From positions 1 to 51,836 of the IMG/VR virus record IMGVR_UViG_3300036795_000052: a stretch of 51,836 nt of DNA, one strand, 5' to 3'. Each line of letters opens with the position of its first letter. Positions within the stretch are counted from its first letter, which is position 1. The position numbers and the translations under genes were made by a program. This document shows, piece by piece, positions 7,591 to 15,893 of the stretch. The stretch is from a virus. The notes below the pieces were generated by a model. That model made no database searches, had not been told where the DNA came from, and saw only the letters and a program-made list of their open reading frames with translations.

Positions 7591-8044
7591 TGGGATGGAC
7601 GCGACGCGGTCGAAGGCTATCCTAGCTGCTTCAGTAGGTCAGGCAGCCTTCCCGACGTTCACGGACACGACTCACGCGTACCTGAAGCTCTGTACGGGAA
7701 CTTCTGCAGGTAGCCCTTCGGCGAATACGGGTACCGAGATTACGCCGGGCGGTAGCTACACGAGTCCAGGTATTTCGTTCTCGCCTTCGACTACAGGGTT
7801 CGGTTCAGCTACGTATTCGGGCGGTGGAACCGACTCTGCTGGAACAGCATCGATCACTACGAACACGATCATCACTCAGGCGAACATGCCTGCAGCTACG
7901 GTTAATCAGGTTGAGCTTTGGGACAACACGTCTGGGTCAAAGCTTCGTTGGTGGTGGGGCGATCTTTCTGCGACCGTTACGACTAACTTGGGAGACACGC
8001 TCTCGTTCGCTTCGGGTAACATTACTGCGTCGCTTAACGTGTAG
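7583..8044 (+). CDS. Virion-associated hypothetical protein, 153 aa
   Basis: Overlaps the upstream gene by 8 bases. Gly/Ser/Thr-rich beta protein with a VELWDNTSGSKLRWWWGDLS segment, a pattern met in small phage structural proteins. Probably a head or surface component given its place between portal and fibre-like gene; no enzymatic motif seen. Confidence 0.6.
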   Translation: MPSGMDATRSKAILAASVGQAAFPTFTDTTHAYLKLCTGTSAGSPSANTGTEITPGGSYTSPGISFSPSTTGFGSATYSGGGTDSAGTASITTNTIITQANMPAATVNQVELWDNTSGSKLRWWWGDLSATVTTNLGDTLSFASGNITASLNV

Positions 8045-8050
8045 GCATTC

Positions 8051-10195
8051 ATGGGATCCTTTACTCATGAGGACACTGGACATAATTCCAGTGCAAGTAG
8101 CACATCCCTAGCGGTCACGCTGTCTGGAGCAGTCGACGCAGGTGACCTACTTGTCTTGTGGGTACAGTCGGCAGGCGCTGCTAGTACGTCAGTTACAGAC
8201 GACTCTGGCAATAGCTGGTCGAATCCTGATAGCGGCGCACTATGGTTCTGCGCTTCAGCAGCCGACGCGCCTAGCGGTGTGACTATCACTGCTACTGTCA
8301 CGTCTAACGCTGTCTACCAGATGATCGCTGACAGGTTCTCGGTTGTAGGGTCTCCTGTCTATGGTAGTTACAACACCATTAACTCTGCCGGCACACTAGG
8401 TTTGAACTACAACTCGGCGGGCTGTGGTAGCCTTGGCACAGTCCCTGTGGATGCTTTGGCTTGGGGCGCATTCAGTTGTAATGACACTGCCGGCGATCAG
8501 GCTTACACGGCAGGTTTCCAAACAGGTACAACTGCGCCTGCTGACGTTATTGGTTCGCAGTTCACGGGTGCTCACGGCACTGGTCTTAGTGTGTACGTGA
8601 CAGACTGTGCGAACGAAAACGCAACACTAACTTGGTACGGAACAGGCTCTGGGTCTATTGGTCCTTCTGGATCGATGTACTTTACAGCTATCGCACCGCC
8701 TCCTGCAGCACTGTTCACGCACGAAGATTCTGTAATCGTACAGGCAACGACCAATGTGACTGTACTTACGGCAACACTGACGGAACCTGTTAGTGCCGGC
8801 GACTTGCTAGTCTGCGCCGTTAAGAGTCCCGACGGTTCTGTCACGTCTTCGAACCTGACTGACTCAGCTGGCAATACATGGGTAACTGCTGGCGGTGGAA
8901 ACTATCTCTACCTCGCCTACGTTCTGGCATCCAACGCTGCGCCTAGTGGCCTTACTGTCACGATAACTACAGCAGGCGTTAGCCACCACGGTATTGTAGT
9001 AGACAGGTTTACGCCTTCTTCAGGTTATGTTGCACAGTTCGTATCCTTCGCAGACAACCTCGACTTGTCGTCATTTAGTACGGGGCTGAACTATCCGTAT
9101 GGTAATCATCCTGCTGGGTCTCTCACGTCGGTTCCTGCCGGTGACTTGGCCTACATGGGGTTCTTCGTTCTAGCAGGCGATTCGTCTTGTGTCTACTCTA
9201 GCGGTTATCAGGACGGCTCTAGCGGTACGCCTACAGACATAGGTTCTCAGGTTACCGAATCGAACGGCGACGGAGGCTTCTCCGAGTACTTGCTTTCTAC
9301 CGACTCTACTGGTAACGTTGCTATGCAGTGGTTCGGTACTGGTGCCAACAATGGCGGTTGGGCCGTTGAGGGCGTCTTTACACATACCACTACGAGCGTC
9401 TCCGGATCGGTATCCTTCTTCGGCACGGGTGGCTTTATGCTAGGCGCCTCGGCTGGCATTGCGCACATGTCAGGTTCGGGGTCGTTCTCGGCGAAGGCGA
9501 CTAGTACTTATGCAAGAGCCCTGAATCTGTCAGGGTCCGGTTCGTTTACCGTTGTACATGAAGGTGTACGTCAAGGTATTGCAGCCTTCGCCGGTTCAGG
9601 ATCATTCACTGCAGGTGCTGCAAACGTCACTAAGATGGGCGCCGTACACTTCTCCGGTTCGGGTTCGTTCGAAGCGCAGGTTACTGGTGCTCGCGATACT
9701 CGTACGGCATTGCACCTAGGCGGCATTTTCATCGGTGCGAATCTACTAGGTGGTACTGCTACTAGACTACCTCTTGGTGGTAGTCTAGTAGGAACGAATA
9801 TACTCGGAGGTTTGGCTACTATAGTCGACCTACTTGACGGCACACTCGTGGAGTGGACAATGCAAGAAGTAGATATCGTTCTGGCCGAATACAACGATGA
9901 CACGCTGAACTTGTCTCTTACATCGGGCGGGTCCGCTTACGACATTACAGACCTTGAGCTCGACATGTACCTTAAGGCTAAGGCAGGTGATGCCGATAAC
10001 GCTGGAACTACCACGAAGTTGTCGACAACCACCGGTGAGATTACCATCACCAATGCCTCTCAAGGTCAGGCAACAGTTGCGATTCCCAATGCTGATCTTC
10101 AGGCGTCTTCTTACACGTTCTATAGGGTTGACGTTGTGAATGACAGTAAGAAGAACACGGCCATATACGGGAAGGTAGCGATCACATCGCTGTGA
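8051..10195 (+). CDS. Large repeat-built fibre or surface protein, 714 aa
   Basis: Two tandem copies of a beta domain of about 220 residues begin with FTHEDTGHN (residue 4) and FTHEDSVIV; each contains a DSAGN/DDSGNSW loop and a GADW/NW-type strand. Then come five SGSGSF-like motifs spaced 25-30 residues apart, LGG repeats, and a C-terminal immunoglobulin-like domain resembling the BppU N-terminal fold (VDIVLAEYNDDT to YTFYRVDVVND). This looks like an adhesin or head fibre. It is unusual to find it between portal and capsid genes instead of in the tail module. A CCCTGTGG octamer is at 8453. Confidence 0.7.
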   Translation: MGSFTHEDTGHNSSASSTSLAVTLSGAVDAGDLLVLWVQSAGAASTSVTDDSGNSWSNPDSGALWFCASAADAPSGVTITATVTSNAVYQMIADRFSVVGSPVYGSYNTINSAGTLGLNYNSAGCGSLGTVPVDALAWGAFSCNDTAGDQAYTAGFQTGTTAPADVIGSQFTGAHGTGLSVYVTDCANENATLTWYGTGSGSIGPSGSMYFTAIAPPPAALFTHEDSVIVQATTNVTVLTATLTEPVSAGDLLVCAVKSPDGSVTSSNLTDSAGNTWVTAGGGNYLYLAYVLASNAAPSGLTVTITTAGVSHHGIVVDRFTPSSGYVAQFVSFADNLDLSSFSTGLNYPYGNHPAGSLTSVPAGDLAYMGFFVLAGDSSCVYSSGYQDGSSGTPTDIGSQVTESNGDGGFSEYLLSTDSTGNVAMQWFGTGANNGGWAVEGVFTHTTTSVSGSVSFFGTGGFMLGASAGIAHMSGSGSFSAKATSTYARALNLSGSGSFTVVHEGVRQGIAAFAGSGSFTAGAANVTKMGAVHFSGSGSFEAQVTGARDTRTALHLGGIFIGANLLGGTATRLPLGGSLVGTNILGGLATIVDLLDGTLVEWTMQEVDIVLAEYNDDTLNLSLTSGGSAYDITDLELDMYLKAKAGDADNAGTTTKLSTTTGEITITNASQGQATVAIPNADLQASSYTFYRVDVVNDSKKNTAIYGKVAITSL

Positions 10196-10207
10196 TTAGC
10201 TAACTCA

Positions 10208-10317
10208 GTCTAAACTTAAGTCTAAGCGTTTAGACCATAGCTTAGACGCGAGGAGCACGCAACGCGCGTGGTCAACTATAGGGCTTCAGCTGCGCGCGTC
10301 TAACTTAAGTCTAAACG
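10208..10317 (+). repeat. Dispersed intergenic element, copy A
   Basis: Order of blocks: GTCTAA, GTCTAA, TTAGAC, then TTAGACGCGAGGA (10242 on), about 40 variable bases, and GCGCGCGTCTAA. TTAGACGCG (10242-10250) is complementary to CGCGTCTAA (10295-10303). The same blocks in the same order are at 26305-26400 (minus) and 45895-46003 (plus). Here it sits between the fibre gene and the capsid promoter. Confidence 0.85.
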
Positions 10318-10355
10318 TTCTAACAGGAAGGAGTGTTACGCAAAGTAAAGAGACG

Positions 10356-10385
10356 TTGTGAGCCCATAGGGACACCCTATATAAT
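10356..10385 (+). promoter_or_regulatory. Capsid operon promoter TTGTGA-N18-TATAAT
   Basis: -35 at 10356-10361 and -10 at 10380-10385, with the same upstream AAGAGACGTTGTG block as the terminase promoter. The start codon at 10397 is only 11 bases past the -10, so the leader would be 5 bases or less. Confidence 0.85.
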
Positions 10386-10396
10386 AAGGGGAGAGC

Positions 10397-10684
10397 GTGA
10401 TTTACAACCCAAGCGGATCGGGCAATGTCCATGTAGACCGGATAATGGGGAGTAAGAAGATGCCTCCGAAGAAGCCGCCGGCTAAGAAGGGAATGGGTTT
10501 CGCTGCTGCAGCAAAGGCTGCTGGTGGCGGACAGAAGGGCGCCGCTATCGTTGCCGCTGCCAGTCAGAAGGCTTCTCCGGCGGCTAAGGCGGCAAATCCT
10601 AACCTCAAGAAGGTCGCTGTCAAGGGCTCGAAGAAGGCCGCTGGCGGCAAGTTCGTGAAGAAGGGTGGTGGCAAGAAGAAGTGA
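10397..10684 (+). CDS. Lys/Ala-rich basic protein with capsid-like N-terminus, 95 aa
   Basis: The GTG start gives an N-terminus IYNPSGSGNVHVD that matches the major capsid protein N-terminus (IYNPSGSGNVHID) at 12236, with different codons for several residues. The rest is a histone-H1-like tail of Lys, Ala, Gly and Pro (PPKKPPAKKG, KKAAGG). A DNA-condensing internal head protein carrying a shared capsid-targeting or scaffold-binding tag is the best inference. A second in-frame ATG (MPPKKPP) preceded by GGGGAG could yield a tagless form. It overlaps the protease start by 4 bases. Confidence 0.75.
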   Translation: MIYNPSGSGNVHVDRIMGSKKMPPKKPPAKKGMGFAAAAKAAGGGQKGAAIVAAASQKASPAAKAANPNLKKVAVKGSKKAAGGKFVKKGGGKKK

Positions 10685-11751
10685 ACAAGTATGGATTCTG
10701 GGTTGACGTCGCTAACAAGCAGTTCGGCGACCAGAGCTGGATCCACGCCCTTCCGATCGGAAAGTACGAACATCCGGTTTACGGGGCGATGGAATTCACG
10801 CCCGAGAAGATCAGCAACTTCGCGACGAGTGTGAAGACCAAGGTCCGCGGAATCGACCCGGACATCGACTACGATCACAAGGCGACTGATGGTAAGGCCG
10901 CTGGGTGGGTCAAGGACGCTAAGGTCGAAGGCGATGGTCTCCACCTCCAGGTGGAATGGACCAAGGCCGCTTCCGAAGCGATCAAGAACGGGGAGTACAG
11001 GTACTTCAGTCCTGAGTTCGATGACGAGTGGACTGACGGTCAGGGAGTTAAGCACAACGATGTCCTTTTCGGGGGCGCGCTTACCAACCGACCGTTCCTG
11101 AAGGATCTCCTGCCCGTCAACCTCTCAGAAATCACGACACACAAGGGAGACAAGGTGCCTACACCACCGACTCCTGCACCGACCCCCAGCGCACCAGTGA
11201 CTCCCCCTGTGGTTCCTTCAGCTGGAGGGTCCGCGCAGCTGGACGAGGCGGCAATCAACAAGCTGCTGTCGGAGCACCCGCTGCTCAAGCAGCTGCAGGA
11301 GCAGGTCAATTCCGCCAACACGAAGCTGGCCGAGGCTGAGCGTGCGACTAAGCTCGCCGAGACGCGTGGTCGTCTCAAGGCGCTTCAGGCGAATCAGGGT
11401 GGACGCAAGTACGTCCTTCCGCCATCGGTCATCGACAGCATCGCTCAGGGTACCGTTGCAGGTGACCCGGTGAAGATGTCGGAAGCCTTCGTTGGCTCTC
11501 TCGAGACGCTCGCCAAGGTGGGCTTCGTCGAGCTAGGCGAGCGTGGCAAGATGGGTCGGGGTGGTGCGGGTCAGGAGAAGGACGCGACGACTCAGCTCAA
11601 CGAGCTCGTGCTTCAGACTCGGGCGAACCACTTCAAGACGACCGGTAAGCAGCTTTCGTATTCCGAAGCTGTTCGAGCCGTCACGCGTGCTAACCCGGAG
11701 TTGTACCTCGAGCACCGAGCCGACTCCTACGCTGGAAAGGAGGAAAGCTAA
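10681..11751 (+). CDS. Prohead protease with C-terminal scaffold (Mu gpI-like)
   Basis: GTG start overlapping the upstream TGA; 356 aa. The first 150 residues follow the Mu-type phage protease pattern: HALPIGKYEHPVYGAMEFTP, DYDHKA (residues 62-67) and the FGGALTNRPF segment. A Pro-rich linker (residues about 158-180) follows, then a coiled coil LDEAAINKLLSEH to AETRGRLKAL typical of scaffolds. It cleaves head proteins during maturation. An internal start at 11155 probably makes the scaffold alone, as in Mu and lambda. Confidence 0.85.
   Translation: MNKYGFWVDVANKQFGDQSWIHALPIGKYEHPVYGAMEFTPEKISNFATSVKTKVRGIDPDIDYDHKATDGKAAGWVKDAKVEGDGLHLQVEWTKAASEAIKNGEYRYFSPEFDDEWTDGQGVKHNDVLFGGALTNRPFLKDLLPVNLSEITTHKGDKVPTPPTPAPTPSAPVTPPVVPSAGGSAQLDEAAINKLLSEHPLLKQLQEQVNSANTKLAEAERATKLAETRGRLKALQANQGGRKYVLPPSVIDSIAQGTVAGDPVKMSEAFVGSLETLAKVGFVELGERGKMGRGGAGQEKDATTQLNELVLQTRANHFKTTGKQLSYSEAVRAVTRANPELYLEHRADSYAGKEES
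11155..11751 (+). CDS. Nested in-frame scaffold protein (internal GTG start)
   Basis: Within the protease gene, AAGGGAGA (11143-11150) is correctly spaced before an in-frame GTG at 11155 (residue 159), exactly at the protease/scaffold boundary. The predicted product is 198 aa starting with a Pro/Thr-rich stretch, then the coiled coil. This mirrors the I/Z arrangement of Mu and C/Nu3 of lambda. The site is seen; use of the start is inferred. Confidence 0.6.
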   Translation: MPTPPTPAPTPSAPVTPPVVPSAGGSAQLDEAAINKLLSEHPLLKQLQEQVNSANTKLAEAERATKLAETRGRLKALQANQGGRKYVLPPSVIDSIAQGTVAGDPVKMSEAFVGSLETLAKVGFVELGERGKMGRGGAGQEKDATTQLNELVLQTRANHFKTTGKQLSYSEAVRAVTRANPELYLEHRADSYAGKEES

Positions 11752-12218
11752 TGCCGGGTATGGATTACAAGCTCTCCAAGGCGTTTCTCGCAACGGGCGG
11801 TTCTGTTGCGCTGAAGAAGTTTCAGGTCGTCAAGCAGGTAGCTGAGACGACTATCCAGCCTGCACAGTGTGCACTCTATGCACACACCGATGCGGTTATG
11901 CCTCTTGGTGTCCTGATGGAAGATCTTGACGCTGCGAAGACGAATACTGGTAAGGCGTTCGTCAACGTCGCTCTCGAGGGCAACGTCAAGGTCATCGTAG
12001 GCGCTACGACTAACATGGCTATCGGCAAGTACGTCATCCCGTCAATTACGGTCGATGGTGCAGTTGACGCTCTTGCCGGTATGGTAGGCGCTTCGGCAGG
12101 CACTCACGTTCTCGGCCGGATCATTGGTGTTTCAGGCAACTCGATCGGTCAGTCGGTTACTGCCGGCGACTACATAGACATCGAGCTGACGCCTGGCCTC
12201 GTTACCTACTTGACCTGA
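11751..12218 (+). CDS. Head decoration protein, DUF2190-like
   Basis: 155 aa, coupled to the protease gene by TAATG. Small beta-rich protein with TTIQPAQCALYAHTDAV, VIVGATTNMAIGKYVIPS and a C-terminal GDYIDIELTPG, the pattern of DUF2190 trimeric decoration proteins that stabilise the shell. The position directly before the capsid gene agrees. Confidence 0.75.
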   Translation: MPGMDYKLSKAFLATGGSVALKKFQVVKQVAETTIQPAQCALYAHTDAVMPLGVLMEDLDAAKTNTGKAFVNVALEGNVKVIVGATTNMAIGKYVIPSITVDGAVDALAGMVGASAGTHVLGRIIGVSGNSIGQSVTAGDYIDIELTPGLVTYLT

Positions 12219-12235
12219 TTGGGGGAGAGTCTTAA

Positions 12236-13387
12236 GTGGCAATTTACAACCCATCTGGTTCGGGCAACGTCCACATCGATGTTGTCCTTACTGGGATTTC
12301 GGTTGCATGGCCGAACGAGGGGCTGGTCGGGAATGTTCTCTTTCCGGCGGTTCCGGTTCAGAAGCAGTCGGACAAGTACTACGTCTTCGGAGGACGCGAA
12401 GGCTGGTATCCCGCTCTGGATGACGCTCGTGCACCTGGCACTGAAGCTAACGAGGTTCCTGGCCTTGAAGTCAGCCTCGGTAGTTACTACGCACAGGAAC
12501 ACGCGCTCCAGATCGCAGTCACGGACGAAGAGCGAGAGAACGCCGACTCGCCTCTGAGTCCCGATGTCGACGGTACGGAGATGCTTGCATCTCGTATCGC
12601 TCTCGGCAAGGAATACCGAATCTTCAAGATGGTCAGTAACTCTGCGAATTTCAACGCAGCGTGTACTACTGACCTGAGTTCGCCCTCCGGCGCATGGGCT
12701 AACTCGTTCCAGTGGGACAAGTATCTCACTACGCCTGCCGATCTTCCTACACCTGTGTACGACATTCGAGCAGCTTTCCGCGCAGTGCACTACACGTCGT
12801 TCCTCACGCCGAACTGTGCAATCATTCCCTACCTCGTGATGTCGTACCTCGAGGACACGCCAGACTTCGTAGATCGCATCAAGTACTCCGAGCGTGCGAT
12901 CTTGACGCCCGACCTTGTCGCCTCACTTCTGTCTCTGGATAACGTTGTCGTTCCAGGTTTCGGCTACGCGACGAACAACCCGGGACAGGTTCTCGCGCTC
13001 CAGTACCTCTGGCAGAACCAGGTACTGTTGACGTACAGCCCGCCGCGTCCTGGTCTGAAGGTTCCTGCCTTCGCGTACCAGTTCACTTGGGGCTTTGGCG
13101 GAGGCGGCGGTGGAAGTCTCGGATTCGGTTCGGGTGCCTTCTCTGGCCAGGGCATCAACGATGGTCAGGGGCTACGCGGTACGGCTCTTAACCCGACCGA
13201 CGACACGATGGGCACTGACAACGCACTCGGCGGCGGCATTGTCGACCGCTGGCGTGAAGAGCGTCGGGCCTCTGATGTGATTCGATTCCGTCAGCGGTAC
13301 GACCTCGAACTGATCGGTGTCGACTCAAGTGGCAAGTCCATTTGTGGCTTCCTCTTCCAGAACGCCATTTCGTCTACGACCGTTTAG
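12236..13387 (+). CDS. Major capsid protein
   Basis: 383 aa from a GTG start after a GGGGGAGAG site. Expected length for an HK97-fold shell protein and sits directly after protease and decoration genes. A Gly-rich loop (FGGGGGGSLGFGSG) and a C-terminal RFRQRYDLELIGVDSSGK strand are seen. Residues 3-15 (IYNPSGSGNVHID) are shared with the basic protein at 10397, which suggests a signal read by the scaffold or protease. Confidence 0.88.
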   Translation: MAIYNPSGSGNVHIDVVLTGISVAWPNEGLVGNVLFPAVPVQKQSDKYYVFGGREGWYPALDDARAPGTEANEVPGLEVSLGSYYAQEHALQIAVTDEERENADSPLSPDVDGTEMLASRIALGKEYRIFKMVSNSANFNAACTTDLSSPSGAWANSFQWDKYLTTPADLPTPVYDIRAAFRAVHYTSFLTPNCAIIPYLVMSYLEDTPDFVDRIKYSERAILTPDLVASLLSLDNVVVPGFGYATNNPGQVLALQYLWQNQVLLTYSPPRPGLKVPAFAYQFTWGFGGGGGGSLGFGSGAFSGQGINDGQGLRGTALNPTDDTMGTDNALGGGIVDRWREERRASDVIRFRQRYDLELIGVDSSGKSICGFLFQNAISSTTV

Positions 13388-13396
13388 GAGGTTTAG

Positions 13397-13699
13397 ATGG
13401 CTTACGTAGCGTACATGGATCGTAAGGACGCCAAGGCGGGCGAACCTGTCGATCAGTCCAAGTACGACGATGAGACCTGGGCAGATATGATCGCCAAGGG
13501 GATCATTGTCGTTCAGGGTTCGGAGAACGACCCGAAGGTTCTAGCAGCTCGTGCCTCAGGAGAAGGATACGAGGATCCTCGTGACCAGCGAATCGCCGAG
13601 CTCGAGGCGCAGGTTACGGACCTCCAGGCATCTGCGAAGCCTACGAAGCAGGAAGAGCAGAAGTCGCCGACGCCTACTCCGGAACAGAAGCAGTCTTAG
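13397..13699 (+). CDS. Head-region hypothetical protein, 100 aa
   Basis: Starts after AGGAGG. Globular N-terminal half, then a short coiled coil (RIAELEAQVTDLQ) and a Lys/Glu/Pro-rich tail. Usual place for a small head-completion or capsid-associated protein. No family recognised. Confidence 0.65.
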   Translation: MAYVAYMDRKDAKAGEPVDQSKYDDETWADMIAKGIIVVQGSENDPKVLAARASGEGYEDPRDQRIAELEAQVTDLQASAKPTKQEEQKSPTPTPEQKQS

Positions 13700-13710
13700 G
13701 GAGGTGTATC

Positions 13711-14196
13711 GTGGCCTCTGCGCACATTACGACTTCGCAGGTCCAAGCGTGGCTTGAGACCACGAAGTGCACCATCTCGGCGATCGATCCCAATCTGGAA
13801 GCAGAAGTTTCTGGTGAGGTACTTGGTCGTCTGACTCAGACCTACAACGAGTTCGTTCCAGCCTGGGTCGACTCGACGACTACACCAGCTATCGTGCAAA
13901 AGGTTATTGCCATGATGTACGCTGGCTGGTTCTACGATCGGCAGTATGCGGAGGTAATCAGTCAGGAGCCTGGGCAGTCTTATGGTCTTACCCTTCGGAC
14001 TTGGGCTGCCCAGCTTCTGGCTGATATCATTCGGGGCATTGTTGCCATCGAGGAAATCGAACCTAACCAGCCTGCAGTAGCGCCTGTGTTCTACCCAACG
14101 GACGTAAGCTCTACATGGGATGCTTGGCGGACTAACACAGACTGTAATGACCAGTCTCTAGGTCCTGCAAAGTTCGGTATGGGTAAAATTTTCTAG
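13711..14196 (+). CDS. Head-tail connector, Mu gp36-like
   Basis: 161 aa, GTG start after GGGAGGTG. A helical protein with a TQTYNEFVPAWV segment and VQKVIAMMYAGWFYDRQY, resembling DUF1320/adaptor proteins that sit below the portal. Gene order (capsid, this, virion morphogenesis, terminator) supports it. Confidence 0.6.
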   Translation: MASAHITTSQVQAWLETTKCTISAIDPNLEAEVSGEVLGRLTQTYNEFVPAWVDSTTTPAIVQKVIAMMYAGWFYDRQYAEVISQEPGQSYGLTLRTWAAQLLADIIRGIVAIEEIEPNQPAVAPVFYPTDVSSTWDAWRTNTDCNDQSLGPAKFGMGKIF

Positions 14197-14208
14197 GGAG
14201 GTGTTCTT

Positions 14209-14838
14209 ATGCCAGCTTACAAGCTCCAGAACGGTGTCAAGGTTGGTAGCCTTGTCAATCTCGGCTACGAGTTCTCTCCTAGTCTTGCTTTCAACGCTAA
14301 GGCGTTTGACAAGCTCGATCTCGATATCAGATCGTTTCGCGAGCCTCTCAAGCGTTCGATCCAGCATGTCATTGCTCCTAGCATTGGGAAGAACTTCCTC
14401 AAGGGTGGCCGTCCAGAAACATGGACGCCTTTGTCAGATGCTACTCTTCCTGTCAAGGCGAATGCTGGTTCAAAGTTCCCGATTAACGATCCGCTTCTTC
14501 GGTCCGGGTTGCTGATGAAGACCATGCAGCAACTCAACATATGGACCATCAATACGGTAGAGGCTTCGATTCAGAGTCTGCCGTCCAAGATCTCTTATGG
14601 TGGCATCCATCAAGCTGGGTCAGGTACTCAGCAGACAGCGGCTCAGGCTTCTGGCGGAACTGCCGAAGGCTTCATGAGGATGATTGGTGATGTCCTCGCT
14701 AGTGGCGGAGGTGGCGAGCGAGGACAGAACATTCCAGCTCGTCCATTTGGTATGGTTCAGACTTCTGACCTCGATGGTATTCAGCAGGAGTTCGAGATCT
14801 GGCTGAACGAGCGTATCATCGCCCAGTTGGGAACATGA
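14209..14838 (+). CDS. Virion morphogenesis / tail completion protein (Mu gpG-like)
   Basis: 209 aa. The WTPLSDATL segment, LLRSGLLMKTM and the C-terminal IPARPFGMVQTSDLDGI match the phage virion morphogenesis family acting in head-tail joining. The N-terminal half is basic and helical. It overlaps the next gene by four bases. Confidence 0.7.
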   Translation: MPAYKLQNGVKVGSLVNLGYEFSPSLAFNAKAFDKLDLDIRSFREPLKRSIQHVIAPSIGKNFLKGGRPETWTPLSDATLPVKANAGSKFPINDPLLRSGLLMKTMQQLNIWTINTVEASIQSLPSKISYGGIHQAGSGTQQTAAQASGGTAEGFMRMIGDVLASGGGGERGQNIPARPFGMVQTSDLDGIQQEFEIWLNERIIAQLGT

Positions 14839-15293
14839 TGCCTGGACCTAACACTGATAGCTCAGAGGTCATAGCTACCTACGTCTACGATATGGTGTCG
14901 GCTGCGAAGAGTGATCTAGGCCTTCAAGACGTATGGTACGGAGATCAGGAGTTGCTTCCCCATACTCCTGCAGCTTGCGTTATTCCTGGAAACAAGCGTC
15001 GAGAATTTGCCGGCGCTAGCTATCGGACGATGAACACTTTTGAAACCTATGTCTTGATATACTACGGTAAGATTCAAGACATTCAGGCTAACTTGCACGC
15101 TTCGACAGCGATAGCCGATAGCGTTGAGACTCTGGTTCATTCCGATCTCACTCTTGGCGGTAATGTCATATCGGTGATATGTACTCAGGATGAACCAGGT
15201 ATGGTAACTAAATCAGGTGTGCTTATGGTCGGAGCACGCCTAACGTTCGAGTCACAGAGTAAGACAACTTTCCCTCAGCAGGTGGTGTCATAG
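14835..15293 (+). CDS. Tail terminator or minor tail protein, 152 aa
   Basis: Starts at ATGATG overlapping the previous stop. A mixed alpha/beta protein with the size and position of tail terminator proteins. No diagnostic motif. It ends where a homing endonuclease gene has been placed between it and the next tail gene. Confidence 0.6.
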   Translation: MMPGPNTDSSEVIATYVYDMVSAAKSDLGLQDVWYGDQELLPHTPAACVIPGNKRREFAGASYRTMNTFETYVLIYYGKIQDIQANLHASTAIADSVETLVHSDLTLGGNVISVICTQDEPGMVTKSGVLMVGARLTFESQSKTTFPQQVVS

Positions 15294-15685
15294 TGCCTAG
15301 TGAGACTGATTTGGCGTGGATAGCAGGATTTTTCGATGGAGAAGGCTGCATATCAGCACGCATAACTGCTGAAGGTAGGACAACACTTCAGGTAAGTATT
15401 GGACAGAAGGACAGAACTCAGCTGGCATTTATTCAGGAGATCTTTGGCGGCTCTATAACGAAGATTAAAGGTAAGGATCATTACCACCTGAGTATGTACG
15501 CTACCAGAAGTACGCGTATGCTAGAAGCTATTATGCCCTACTTGAAACTTAAGAAGCCACAGGCTGTACTCGCACTTGAGTTTGCATCGTACGCATGTGG
15601 TCAGGGCATCAGAATAGCTGAAAATGACCACGAACGCAGACTAGAAATAGTTACAGAGCTGCGGCAACTTAAGAGAGGTGCCTAG
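15293..15685 (+). CDS. LAGLIDADG homing endonuclease
   Basis: 130 aa from GTG. The catalytic motif WIAGFFDGEGCI is at residues 9-20, followed by the usual GGSI and YLKLKKPQA elements; a single motif means it acts as a dimer. It is a selfish free-standing gene sitting between two tail genes, and its last codons (AGAGGTGCC) also supply the ribosome-binding site of the following gene. Confidence 0.9.
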   Translation: MPSETDLAWIAGFFDGEGCISARITAEGRTTLQVSIGQKDRTQLAFIQEIFGGSITKIKGKDHYHLSMYATRSTRMLEAIMPYLKLKKPQAVLALEFASYACGQGIRIAENDHERRLEIVTELRQLKRGA

Positions 15686-15689
15686 GACT

Positions 15690-15893
15690 GTGCCGTACAA
15701 AGTGAAAGTGGATCACCCCAATCTGGGGGAACAGTCGCTCTTCATTCACGGTTTGGGGACGTTCGCCAACAACACCGAGACGATCGTCGACGACGAACAA
15801 GGTGCACGCTTTCAGGCGCGTGAAGGCAAACCTCCGGAAGCTATTAAGCCTTTCGGAGTAACTATCACGAAGGTTCAGGGAGGTGACCAGTAA
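15690..15893 (+). CDS. Small tail-region protein, 67 aa
   Basis: GTG at 15690 is preferred over the in-frame GTG at 15678, because GAGGTG (15673-15678), inside the end of the endonuclease gene, is then correctly placed. Product starts MPYKVKVDHPNLGEQSLF. It ends overlapping the tail tube gene. Function unknown, presumably tail assembly. Confidence 0.6.
   Translation: MPYKVKVDHPNLGEQSLFIHGLGTFANNTETIVDDEQGARFQAREGKPPEAIKPFGVTITKVQGGDQ

Noticed and set aside
9410-9700. Regular SGSGSF-coding repeats, possible CRISPR-like array
   Set aside because: Repeats are in frame within a protein, differ in codons and have coding spacers; no leader or cas genes.
15678-15689. GTG at 15678 as start of the small tail gene
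   Set aside because: It overlaps the only ribosome-binding site; the GTG at 15690 is correctly spaced.
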